A stretch of DNA of 64,000 bases from an uncultured Bacilli bacterium (GCA_910583745.1 CAJTZC010000004.1:1-64000), one strand, 5' to 3'; numbered from the stretch's first letter, positions 55,207-61,698 are shown. Numbers and translations: made by a program. The notes: generated by a model not told the origin, from the letters alone.

Positions 55207-56262
55207 TTAATCGATAAATTCCGAATAAGAATTTCCGCATTCACATCTATAAACCATTATATCTCCATCGGGATAACTCGTATACGAGTGTGGATTTGTT
55301 TCAGTATAAGTTCTAGCATTACATGTGCTTTTGACATTTGTACAAGTATAGGTTGTAGTGTGTGTTCCATCATTGTTGTCCGTACTTCCATCATTTCTAT
55401 AAGTGTGTTCTCCGTGAAGAACAGCTTCTAGATTTTCTTTGGTCAAATCGCACTTTTTCACATAGTCTTTTTCTAATTTGGCAATTATGTGTAATAAACC
55501 CTCTTTATTCACTAATTTACTCACTGTTGAACTAGGAACATATTTATGTTCATGCGGATTCGCAAATATTTCGTCTATTTCATCATTTGTCAAAAATTCT
55601 AGTTCGGGAGTATCGCCTTCGGGACCTCTTAAAGATTCCAGCTGTTCAGGAGTAAAATCTTCGTAAGTAAAAGAGTCTCCCTTTTCGCCCTGAATACCTT
55701 GTTTTCCCTGTGGTCCTTGAATACCTTGTTCGCCAGGTTCTCCCTTTGGGCCTTGAGGACCAATTTCGCCTTGTGGACCTGTCTCTCCAGTATCCCCTTT
55801 TTCACCTTTTTCGCCTCTTGGCAGTACTAAACTAAGCACATTATCTTCTATGCTAGCTGCAGCTTCTTCGCCAGTTTCCACTGTTCCTATTTCTAAAGAA
55901 TATCTAGATGGTCTGTCTAAGGTTGTGCCTTCAGGTAACAAAGTAAAATAAGCCGGTGTTTCGTCTGTAAAGCCTACTAAAGTCTTTTCGTCATTTAAAG
56001 ATATTTCATACCAATAATCTTTTTTTCTGTTTAACATATTCCCTATTTTCATAGTTTCAAAATCAATTTCGATTGTATAAGAATCGCAATCTTTGTCTAT
56101 TGTAAATTTTTCAAATACAATTGGTTTTTCATTTAGTTTTCTTGCACTATAAATGGCAAATGAGATTACATCATATTTTTTAAAGTCATATTCTATTGGA
56201 TATACAAGCTTATCGCCTCTTTGATGATAGACTTGCTTTGTATCTTTATCTATTTCTGTCAT
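55207..56262 (-). CDS. Collagen-like phage protein with BppU-like start and zinc-finger-like end
   Basis: A 351-residue protein. The first 145 residues (KLVYPIEYDFKKYDVISFAI ... SLVLPRG) are beta-rich and resemble the BppU-type N-terminus of phage receptor or baseplate proteins. Residues 149-200 are about 17 Gly-X-Y repeats. The end has two Cys/His modules (HTYRNDGS.. TCTNVKSTC; MVYRCECGNS) like the H..C..CG repeats of gut surface proteins. It lies upstream of terminase rather than with the tail genes. Confidence 0.75.
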   Translation of the reverse strand: MTEIDKDTKQVYHQRGDKLVYPIEYDFKKYDVISFAIYSARKLNEKPIVFEKFTIDKDCDSYTIEIDFETMKIGNMLNRKKDYWYEISLNDEKTLVGFTDETPAYFTLLPEGTTLDRPSRYSLEIGTVETGEEAAASIEDNVLSLVLPRGEKGEKGDTGETGPQGEIGPQGPKGEPGEQGIQGPQGKQGIQGEKGDSFTYEDFTPEQLESLRGPEGDTPELEFLTNDEIDEIFANPHEHKYVPSSTVSKLVNKEGLLHIIAKLEKDYVKKCDLTKENLEAVLHGEHTYRNDGSTDNNDGTHTTTYTCTNVKSTCNARTYTETNPHSYTSYPDGDIMVYRCECGNSYSEFID

Positions 56263-56370
56263 ATGTATCGTCCTTTCTTTGATTTTTATTTTTGACTACA
56301 ACGCAGCTAGTAAGTAACATCGAAGTTACGTGAAAGGAGTTTTACCAACCTTTGTAATCACAAATAAAAA

Positions 56371-56390
56371 TAGAACTACGAATAGTTCTA
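56371..56390 (-). terminator. UUCG-tetraloop terminator of the tRNA cluster
   Basis: TAGAACTA (56371-56378) pairs with TAGTTCTA (56383-56390) around TTCG on the minus strand, followed by TTTTTATTTG. It lies 37 bases past the last tRNA and before the collagen-like gene. Two smaller stems (GTAAC/GTTAC near 56324 and GTGC/GCAC near 56405) flank it. Confidence 0.75.
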
Positions 56391-56427
56391 TCGTTGTGCG
56401 TGCGAAGCACATACAATATATTGCATT

Positions 56428-56503
56428 TGGCAGTCAATGTCAGACTCGAACTGACAACCTTCAGGTATTCGCCTGCTACTCTATCCGATTGAGCTAATTG
56501 ACT
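56428..56503 (-). tRNA. tRNA-like gene with abnormal anticodon loop
   Basis: Acceptor AGTCAAT/ATTGACT, D-arm GCTC/GAGT, T-arm GTCAG-TTCGAGT-CTGAC, discriminator G and CCA are all good. The anticodon arm is odd: CAGG/CCTG closes a loop of only six bases, CGAATA, and there is no T at position 33. So the anticodon (GAA or other) cannot be assigned. It may be a decaying tRNA or one that has another role. Confidence 0.6.
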
Positions 56504-56507
56504 ATAA

Positions 56508-56555
56508 GGCGTCCCTATCGGAATTGAACCGAAAATCTAGAATGACCACAGGGAC
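56508..56555 (-). pseudogene. Truncated tRNA remnant (48 nt)
   Basis: GTCCCTG starts it and TAGGGAC ends it, pairing as an acceptor stem, with a T-arm-like TCGG-TTCAATT-CCGA. About 26 bases of D-arm and anticodon-arm 5' strand are missing. The surviving piece ATTCTAGA looks like the loop of a tRNA-Arg (TCT). It lies between two tRNA genes with 3-4 base spacers. Confidence 0.6.
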
Positions 56556-56558
56556 ATG

Positions 56559-56633
56559 TGGTTGCCCCTCGTGGATTCGAACCACGGAATATCAGAGTCA
56601 AAGTCTGATGCCTTACCACTTGGCTAAGGAGCA
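56559..56633 (-). tRNA. tRNA-Gln (TTG)
   Basis: Full cloverleaf with acceptor TGCTCCT/AGGGGCA, D-arm GCC/GGC, anticodon arm TCAGA-CTTTGAC-TCTGA with anticodon TTG, T-arm CGTGG-TTCGAAT-CCACG, discriminator A and encoded CCA. It is the first tRNA of a phage cluster transcribed leftwards. Confidence 0.93.
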
Positions 56634-56643
56634 ATAAATGTAT

Positions 56644-56800
56644 CTTAATAGATAGTATACTAAAGCATGTACATTGACTGCATTACTTGTTATTCTATTT
56701 GCGCTAAAACATCACTGAATAACAATACGGTAGGAAGGTGACTTACTTCCTCGCAGTATTTACCATTTTCAACATGCATTTAGTACACTCCCTATTAAGT
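56644..56800 (-). ncRNA. Candidate structured RNA with a three-way junction, just before the tRNAs
   Basis: On the minus strand a 27-base helix closes the element: CTTAATAGGGAGTGTACT at one end pairs with AGTATACTATCTATTAAG at the other, continued by AAATGCATGT/ACATGCTTT, with G-T pairs and one mismatch. Inside lie two hairpins: AATAC...AGGAAG-TAAGTCAC-CTTCCT...GTATT, and TTGTTATTC/GAATAACAA with loop AGTGATGTTTTAGCGCAAATA. The loops GTCAC and GTGAT can pair with each other. No frame is open here. Paired bases that differ between arms are mostly G-T only on the minus strand, which fits an RNA from that strand. Confidence 0.55.
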
Positions 56801-56831
56801 AGTGCTCATTTCATAAAGCTGGTATGAAATG

Positions 56832-56914
56832 AAAAAAAATAAAAAGGGGTTGGAATATTACTTGTGTGTAATGTTCCACCAAAAATGGAACCACTAGTGT
56901 ATAGCGATTCCATT
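56832..56914 (-). ncRNA. Short leader RNA with attenuator-like terminator
   Basis: Starting near 56914, three competing stems can form: ATGGAA/TTCCAT, then GTTCCA/TGGAAC, then GGTGGAACATTAC with GTAATATTCCAACC followed by CCTTTTTATTTTTTTT. The second uses bases of both others, as in an antiterminator. Transcription would stop after about 83 nt or read on into the structured RNA and tRNAs. Confidence 0.5.
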
Positions 56915-56920
56915 ATAGAA

Positions 56921-56949
56921 ATTATAGCACAAAAAAGTGGACATTTCAA
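56921..56949 (-). promoter_or_regulatory. Promoter of the tRNA/structured RNA unit
   Basis: Minus strand TTGAAA (56944-56949), 17 bases, TATAAT (56921-56926). A second TATAAT lies nine bases further on. Confidence 0.65.
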
Positions 56950-57026
56950 TCATTTTTTTTAAATAATTCAATTTCAAAAGTAAATTGAGAAAAACGAACA
57001 ATATGTACAATTTAGTCTGACATTAT

Positions 57027-57073
57027 TGTTGTCAAGGGCGAACGAAGAGAGCCAGGCTCGACCCTTGACAACA
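57027..57073. repeat. Perfect 12-bp inverted repeat with 23-base loop
   Basis: TGTTGTCAAGGG (57027-57038) and CCCTTGACAACA (57062-57073). The loop holds another dyad, GAGCCAGGCTC. It has no T-run, so it is an RNA fold or a protein-binding site rather than a terminator. Confidence 0.6.
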
Positions 57074-57092
57074 CAAAAAGAACATAATGGAT

Positions 57093-57138
57093 TAAGGTTA
57101 AGCACAGATTTGTGCTTAACCTTAGTTATTGTTATAAT
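57093..57138 (+). promoter_or_regulatory. Promoter with its -35 in a 14-bp-arm palindrome
   Basis: TAAGGTTAAGCACA (57093-57106), GATT, TGTGCTTAACCTTA (57111-57124): perfect arms. TTGTGC (57110-57115), 17 bases, TATAAT (57133-57138) form a plus-strand promoter. A dimeric repressor on the palindrome would block it. Confidence 0.65.
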
Positions 57139-57144
57139 ATGTCT

Positions 57145-57239
57145 TGATATTTTGCTTGTAAGAAAAAAAGGAGGTACTTTCAATGAGTACAAGTAACATA
57201 TATCAAAAACATAAAATTAAATAAATAAGCAAAATATCA
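57145..57239 (+). repeat. 13-bp inverted repeat enclosing the mini-ORF
   Basis: TGATATTTTGCTT (57145-57157) and AAGCAAAATATCA (57227-57239) are perfect complements. The first arm begins just where transcription from the promoter should start. The RNA would be a closed loop of 69 bases holding the Shine-Dalgarno and the whole mini-ORF. Confidence 0.65.
57183..57224 (+). CDS. 13-codon mini-ORF with perfect Shine-Dalgarno
   Basis: AAGGAGGT lies seven bases before the ATG, the strongest such site in the window. The peptide is MSTSNIYQKHKIK, polar and basic. It is far too short for a known toxin or signal. ACCTCTTTT about 60 bases past the stop could pair with the Shine-Dalgarno. A leader peptide or regulatory decoy is possible. 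Beyond it, 57240-57408 has no gene I can support. Confidence 0.45.
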   Translation: MSTSNIYQKHKIK

Positions 57240-57408
57240 CATCTCTAAAAGTCAATTTAATTTTGCACGTTTTTCGGCAAAACCTCTTTTGCATGAAATA
57301 ATTTATTTAATTTCTTCCTTATACTACCACTTTTTTATCTTTTTTACAAATTAAAAGTGTTGGTTTCATCAATTAAAACTTACACTTTTTTCATTTAAGG
57401 CAAATTCT

Positions 57409-58188
57409 CTATTTACTTTTGAAATTCACCTTTTTTTTAAATATGTCTATAGAGTTTATAACGTTCTTATTTTGATTTTTCGCTATTTTTCTAGCCAGTT
57501 CAATTGCACGTGTATGTTTTCTTTCGGCCTCTAGTTTTTCTTGTTTAGCGTTTTCAATTTTTCTATCTTCTTCCAACATCTCTAGGTATTCCTTTTCTAC
57601 TTTTCCTTTAAATTTTTCGATTTGACGTTTTTTATATAATTCTGGATAAAACAGTCTCTCCATATCTTCTATTGTCATCGCAGGTGGGTCAATACCAAAA
57701 GTTATGTTAAAACCATACAAATCGTCAACCTCTTTTCTGTAATACATATAAAACCAGTGTTCGGATATACCAGTTTTTTCAGATGCTTCTTTAACGGTAT
57801 CAAATGATAATATTTTATCGCTTTGATAAGAAGATATAATTACAGAGGAATTTTTAAGTCTGTTAGAGATATATCCTTTCTTACGCATTTCCGGTGTGAT
57901 TATTATCTGGCCACCTTCGTGAACATTATAACCATCATTTATGCTGTCATATTTAAATATATATTCTTGTTCTTTTTTCCATGCTTCTTCTTGAGATAAA
58001 CCTTTTAATAATATAATGTGTTTGAAATTGTCCCAACCGTATTTTTTTATCGCTGAGTAAAACTTTTGTTGTCCTTTATATCCTTCTCCTTTTCTCCATC
58101 TTTTTTCAGGATTTTTAGATATTCCAACATAACATTTATTAGAATCGGATTTATTAATATGGACATACACACAATAATTTTCATTCAT
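57409..58188 (-). CDS. GIY-YIG homing endonuclease
   Basis: A 259-residue protein. The GIY-YIG core is CVYVHINKSDSNKCYVGIS at residues 6-24, with Arg in PEKRW and the catalytic Glu in EEAWKKEQEYI. A DNA-binding region with a helix-turn-helix (VKEASEKTGISEHWFYMYYR) and a long basic coiled coil follow. It is a free-standing mobile gene; its start overlaps the gene at 58181. Confidence 0.85.
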   Translation of the reverse strand: MNENYCVYVHINKSDSNKCYVGISKNPEKRWRKGEGYKGQQKFYSAIKKYGWDNFKHIILLKGLSQEEAWKKEQEYIFKYDSINDGYNVHEGGQIIITPEMRKKGYISNRLKNSSVIISSYQSDKILSFDTVKEASEKTGISEHWFYMYYRKEVDDLYGFNITFGIDPPAMTIEDMERLFYPELYKKRQIEKFKGKVEKEYLEMLEEDRKIENAKQEKLEAERKHTRAIELARKIAKNQNKNVINSIDIFKKKVNFKSK

Positions 58189-58603
58189 TCGCTATTCTCC
58201 TTATATGTCGTATGCTATATTTTACATCTGCATCTAAGAAAAGTCTATGAATCTGTTTCCATGAGTAGCCTTTATTTCGAAAATATAATATTGTCTGCTT
58301 ATAATCGTTTCGTTCTTTATTTTGAATTTCAGTTAATAATAGTTTTTGATATTCTTCAAGAGATTTTATCTTTTCTTTAACTGTTTCATCAATTTCTTTG
58401 CTAGCGATTGTATATTTCAAAAATTTGTCAAAATGTACAATTGTACTATTAACCACAATTTCTTTTACTTTTAAACTGGTTGGTTGTGTTTTGCCAAATT
58501 TTACTTTCTTCTTTGATAATTCTTTATCTATCTCGTTAAAAAGCATTTCGATGTTTTTCGTTATATCGTCAATAGTAAGATGTTTACCTTTAGCTTCTAT
58601 CAT
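58181..58603 (-). CDS. RinA/ArpU-like phage late transcription regulator
   Basis: A 140-residue protein with a helical N-terminal half and a sigma-region-4-like helix-turn-helix at the end (ILYFRNKGYSWKQIHRLF ... SIRHIRRI). Position at the border of early and late genes and size fit regulators of late transcription such as RinA and ArpU. It may act on the promoters at 56.9-57.1 kb. Confidence 0.55.
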   Translation of the reverse strand: MIEAKGKHLTIDDITKNIEMLFNEIDKELSKKKVKFGKTQPTSLKVKEIVVNSTIVHFDKFLKYTIASKEIDETVKEKIKSLEEYQKLLLTEIQNKERNDYKQTILYFRNKGYSWKQIHRLFLDADVKYSIRHIRRIANE

Positions 58604-58809
58604 AAATCCTCCGCAGGAAACTCATTAGTAAACTCTTCCCATACATCATAATCTGTTTTATAAAGCCAACTTGATATTTTGCTTCTTAAATCGAATCTTC
58701 CTTGCCAAACAGCATACCTTTTATCTTCTCTTACTAAATTATAAATAACATATATTAAACCCGCTATATATAATCCTATACATATTCCTACTATAATTCC
58801 TATTACCAT
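58600..58809 (-). CDS. Small single-span membrane protein
   Basis: A 69-residue protein with one N-terminal membrane helix (GIIVGICIGLYIAGLIYVI) and a charged, Trp-rich rest. The start context GAGTGATACTAGATG is shared with the gene at 58816. Function unknown. Confidence 0.55.
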   Translation of the reverse strand: MVIGIIVGICIGLYIAGLIYVIYNLVREDKRYAVWQGRFDLRSKISSWLYKTDYDVWEEFTNEFPAEDL

Positions 58810-58815
58810 CTAGTA

Positions 58816-59055
58816 TCACTCTCCCTTTAGCATAAAATGATATCTCTTATATCGCATACCGTCTAATTCTGTTGGTTTTTGTTCTAAGTTTTCTATCGAC
58901 ATTAGTATCTCATTAGGACACATATATTTATGTTTTCTTTTATATTTGAGTAATTCCGCATAATTATCAAATATCAACAATATATTATCGCTTTCATAAC
59001 TGGGAACTATTCTAATCTGTAATAAGTTAATAATATTTTTTAGATTATCATTCAT
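58816..59055 (-). CDS. Hypothetical phage protein (79 aa)
   Basis: An alpha/beta protein with no known domain (IINLLQIRIVPSYESDNI, LLKYKRKHKYMCP). AAGGAG lies within the end of the preceding small frame, so the two are coupled. Function unknown. Confidence 0.5.
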   Translation of the reverse strand: MNDNLKNIINLLQIRIVPSYESDNILLIFDNYAELLKYKRKHKYMCPNEILMSIENLEQKPTELDGMRYKRYHFMLKGE

Positions 59056-59061
59056 CTAGTA

Positions 59062-59217
59062 TCACTCCTTGTCTAATAAATCATCAATCTCATCTTCTGT
59101 ATAGCCTCTATAACCATAAGTACGGCTATTTTGTATTTTTTCTGTTTTACCTAAATCACTAAGTAAGAATTGTCTGTTTTCTTTGCTTGTTAGTTTACTT
59201 CTTTGCTCTTTAAACAC
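59062..59217 (-). CDS. Small phage protein with GTG start (51 aa)
   Basis: GTG follows the stop of the previous gene directly (TGAGTG). The frame reads KEQRSKLTSKENRQFLLSDL and ends TEDEIDDLLDKE; it is clearly coding-like. Its end carries the ribosome binding site of the next gene. Confidence 0.5.
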   Translation of the reverse strand: MFKEQRSKLTSKENRQFLLSDLGKTEKIQNSRTYGYRGYTEDEIDDLLDKE

Positions 59218-59448
59218 TCACATAAGTTCTATATCGTTCTTTATCTTACGACGTGTATTTCTTGTGGTGTGTAACTCTTTTATAACTCTATAGCATTGTT
59301 TAGTACTTAATTTATTGAATTCTATTATGTGAAGTAAGTCTAATATTTTATTTTCTTCGTGAGTAAGTGACGAGTAGAGAGTTTCATCATACTCATCTAA
59401 CTCATCTAGTAACTTACTTATCTCTATTACTTTATCTTTGATGTTCAT
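59218..59448 (-). CDS. Hypothetical phage protein (76 aa)
   Basis: A helical, acidic protein (ISKLLDELDEYDETLYSSLT) of unknown family. It overlaps the SPFH gene by four bases and is followed at once by the small GTG frame. Confidence 0.5.
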   Translation of the reverse strand: MNIKDKVIEISKLLDELDEYDETLYSSLTHEENKILDLLHIIEFNKLSTKQCYRVIKELHTTRNTRRKIKNDIELM

Positions 59449-60287
59449 TTTATGAATCCTGAAATATCTAATATATTTCCGTCTCCTGTTGCTTTAGGAA
59501 GTTCTCCGTTCCATTTTTCAATAAATTTTTCTTTAATTATGTTATCGGTTAAACTTTGTTGTTTCATTTCGTTAGCTTTTTTCTCGGCTTCTGCTTTAAC
59601 AATCTTTTTTTCAGCCTCTATTTTCTCCTTCTCAAGCTCTTGTGCTGCAGCTAAAGCATTTTGCTCTGCCACTGCTTTTCGCTCAATAGAAGCGTTGTAC
59701 TCTGCGCTAAAATCAAAGTTATTTATCGTTAATGATGAAATGCTAATTCCATAATCTTTCATCTTTTCATTTAAAGTGTCAACCATCACTATTGCTATTT
59801 CTGACCTCATTGAAACTAGTTCGCTTGCATTATATTGACTGATAGTTGATTTTATTGTTTCTTGAATTGCAGGTTCTAAAACTGTTTCGTTATACTTTAT
59901 GCCAACAGTTCTATATAGTTTTGGTGCCTCTTGTGAAGACAATTGATAATTTACAGAAGCAGATATATTTGTTACTACCTGCATATCTTTTGTCGATGTT
60001 TCAAGACTATTTGCGTTTTCATATTTTTGTACTCTAACATCCATATTAACTATTTTTTCCCACGGCGCTTTTATATTAACACCCTTGCTCAAATTGTCGT
60101 CTAAGACTTTACCAAAACTTGTTTTAATCCCCACATTACCAGTTGGTACGCTTCCTATAAAACCTGGTATTATTATCAATAAGCTAAGTAATCCTAATAA
60201 ACATTTTAAATTTATTTCTTCTTCTACTACTATTATTCCTATTACTGCCACTACTGTGACTACAATTCCTATTATTAACCAAATCAT
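59445..60287 (-). CDS. SPFH/prohibitin (Band 7) family protein
   Basis: A 280-residue protein. One or two N-terminal membrane segments lead to the SPFH domain (GSVPTGNVGIKTSFGKVLDD, GVNIKAPWEKI, NISASVNYQL) and then a coiled coil rich in Ala, Glu and Lys (EKEKIEAEKKIVKAEAEKK). Cellular relatives (HflK/C, prohibitins, flotillins) form membrane rings that control FtsH or microdomains. In a phage it could affect lysogeny or the envelope. It follows the prepilin-like frame by two bases. Confidence 0.85.
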   Translation of the reverse strand: MIWLIIGIVVTVVAVIGIIVVEEEINLKCLLGLLSLLIIIPGFIGSVPTGNVGIKTSFGKVLDDNLSKGVNIKAPWEKIVNMDVRVQKYENANSLETSTKDMQVVTNISASVNYQLSSQEAPKLYRTVGIKYNETVLEPAIQETIKSTISQYNASELVSMRSEIAIVMVDTLNEKMKDYGISISSLTINNFDFSAEYNASIERKAVAEQNALAAAQELEKEKIEAEKKIVKAEAEKKANEMKQQSLTDNIIKEKFIEKWNGELPKATGDGNILDISGFIK

Positions 60288-60289
60288 CT

Positions 60290-60388
60290 CTATCTAACTC
60301 CTCCTAAAATTGAAATAACCCCCAAAATAATTATTGCTTTAATAACTATTACTGCTAATAGTTCTATTAATGTAAATCCTTTTTTCAT
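60290..60388 (-). CDS. Prepilin-like micro-ORF (32 aa)
   Basis: It begins MKKGFTLIELLAVIVIK and ends with IILGVISILGGVR, then a TAG. This matches the class III signal of type IV pilins and competence pseudopilins: short basic start, Gly at -1, Phe at +1, Glu at +5 and a hydrophobic helix. No pilin globular domain follows. GAGGA lies six bases before the ATG. The SPFH gene starts two bases after the stop, and its ribosome binding site GGAGG lies inside this frame. The one odd residue is a Lys at position 17 inside the helix. Confidence 0.7.
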   Translation of the reverse strand: MKKGFTLIELLAVIVIKAIIILGVISILGGVR

Positions 60389-60489
60389 TTCTCTTCCTCT
60401 ACTTTCTATTCCAAATTTTTATTATGTCGTTATTACACTTAACAACAAAATGTCTTCTATCGATTTCATTTGGATTCAACCTTTTAAGT

Positions 60490-60933
60490 TCATCGATTCA
60501 TCATTTTTACTAGACTACTTTGACGACTAGAACTTTTGACTTTTGAAACTTGCTTTGACTTCGTACGGTCCGGTGGTAGTATTTGGTATTTAGATAATGC
60601 TTTAACTTCTTCTTTAAGTTTCTTGTTCTCAGTTGACAATTTAGTATTGCTGCTTTTAAAAGACCTATTAGAATTTATCAGAGATTCTATTTGTTTTATG
60701 GCTTCGTCTACTTTGTTTTCTAAAATAGATATTTGCCTTCTTAAATTTGATGTCTCATCTAAATTCAATTTTTTGAGTTCTTTTATTTTATCCTCTAGAG
60801 AATATTTTTCGTCCGTTAAAGTGCCGACATAAGCAATGTGATTCTTCTCTAGTCTTTCTATTTTTTCTTTTTGTTTCTTTTTTTCATCTTCATAGTCAGT
60901 CTGTTTAATTATTACTAAGTTAAATATTTTCAT
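60490..60933 (-). CDS. Coiled-coil phage protein
   Basis: A 147-residue protein, nearly all coiled coil from 15 to 120, with a basic Ser-rich tail (KSKQVSKVKSSSRQSSLVK). No known family. The frame overlaps the small gene at 60930 by four bases. Between it and the prepilin-like frame (60389-60489) a short frame NPNEIDRRHFVVKCNND is open but has no clear start. Confidence 0.5.
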   Translation of the reverse strand: MKIFNLVIIKQTDYEDEKKKQKEKIERLEKNHIAYVGTLTDEKYSLEDKIKELKKLNLDETSNLRRQISILENKVDEAIKQIESLINSNRSFKSSNTKLSTENKKLKEEVKALSKYQILPPDRTKSKQVSKVKSSSRQSSLVKMMNR

Positions 60934-61073
60934 TTCTTTTTTCCTCTTTTCTTCTTATTTTTCATAAACTTCTCGCAGTCTTTTTTACTACCCCTGAATA
61001 CTTCGCTCATCGAAGAACCTTCGACAAGCCATACTACATAACATTTGTAGTAATCATCATATTCTATTTTCAT
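60930..61073 (-). CDS. Small phage protein (47 aa)
   Basis: It begins MKIEYDDYYKCYVVWLVEGS and ends in a Lys-rich tail. AAAGGAG lies seven bases before the ATG. Start and stop overlap both neighbours by four bases (ATGA), a sign of real coding in phage early operons. Function unknown. Confidence 0.55.
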   Translation of the reverse strand: MKIEYDDYYKCYVVWLVEGSSMSEVFRGSKKDCEKFMKNKKKRGKKK

Positions 61074-61207
61074 GAATGCTCCTTTAAAATTCTTTTACAT
61101 TTTTCTATTTCAAACGCAATGGATACTTTATGAAGTGGTCTTTTTTCTGCTTTATATTTAGATTCTAGCCAACATAAATATATTTGAGTTTTTAGTAATT
61201 CTTCCAT
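61070..61207 (-). CDS. Small phage protein (45 aa)
   Basis: It begins MEELLKTQIYLCWLESKYK. AAGGA lies 10 bases before the ATG, inside the end of the previous gene, and ATGA couples it to the next. Function unknown. Confidence 0.5.
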   Translation of the reverse strand: MEELLKTQIYLCWLESKYKAEKRPLHKVSIAFEIEKCKRILKEHS

Positions 61208-61698
61208 TTTCTAAATTCCTTGTCATATTCTTTCATCATCTGTTCAAATTCTATGTCGCTTAAAGTTTTGATTCCAACATCTCGACATTCTTGCTCAACA
61301 CCTTTTATAAGTTGATAGAACTCTTTTGAATTTAATTCGTGAGTCCTTTTATAAAATAGATAATATTCATTGTTTCCAACTATTCGCGATAGTCTGGTAT
61401 ATGGATAAATGTAACTTATGTCTTCTCCTCGAGGAATCACAACTTCAAATAATTCGCCGTTATCTTTAGTGGCTAAAGTTCCGTATGATACATTCATCAT
61501 AATTTTCATATCGTCGTCTGAAATAGCATATCCGTTATTTCTGTTATATCTAGCAAGTTCATTTACGAGCTTGTGAAAGTATCTATTTGCTTGAGTGCCT
61601 CTCAAAGCTTTATACTCACGTAGCTCGTAAATTTTATCTTGTTTTAGATTAATAAGTTGAAATGACAGTTCTTTAGGTGTACCAGTTATAGATTCCAT
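61192..61698 (-). CDS. NinB-like conserved phage protein
   Basis: A 168-residue protein with YKALRGTQANRYFHKLVNEL near 27 and YKRTHELNSKEFYQLIKGVE near 125. This arrangement recalls NinB/recombination-mediator proteins of early phage operons, but the assignment is uncertain. Its stop overlaps the start of a small frame. Confidence 0.5.
   Translation of the reverse strand: MESITGTPKELSFQLINLKQDKIYELREYKALRGTQANRYFHKLVNELARYNRNNGYAISDDDMKIMMNVSYGTLATKDNGELFEVVIPRGEDISYIYPYTRLSRIVGNNEYYLFYKRTHELNSKEFYQLIKGVEQECRDVGIKTLSDIEFEQMMKEYDKEFRKWKNY

Noticed and set aside
56280..57180. Assignment of the whole non-coding block to GOLLD or ROOL RNA
   Set aside because: Position next to phage tRNAs and heavy folding are suggestive, but the tRNAs, two terminators and two opposed promoters divide the block into short units, and I cannot match a consensus by eye.
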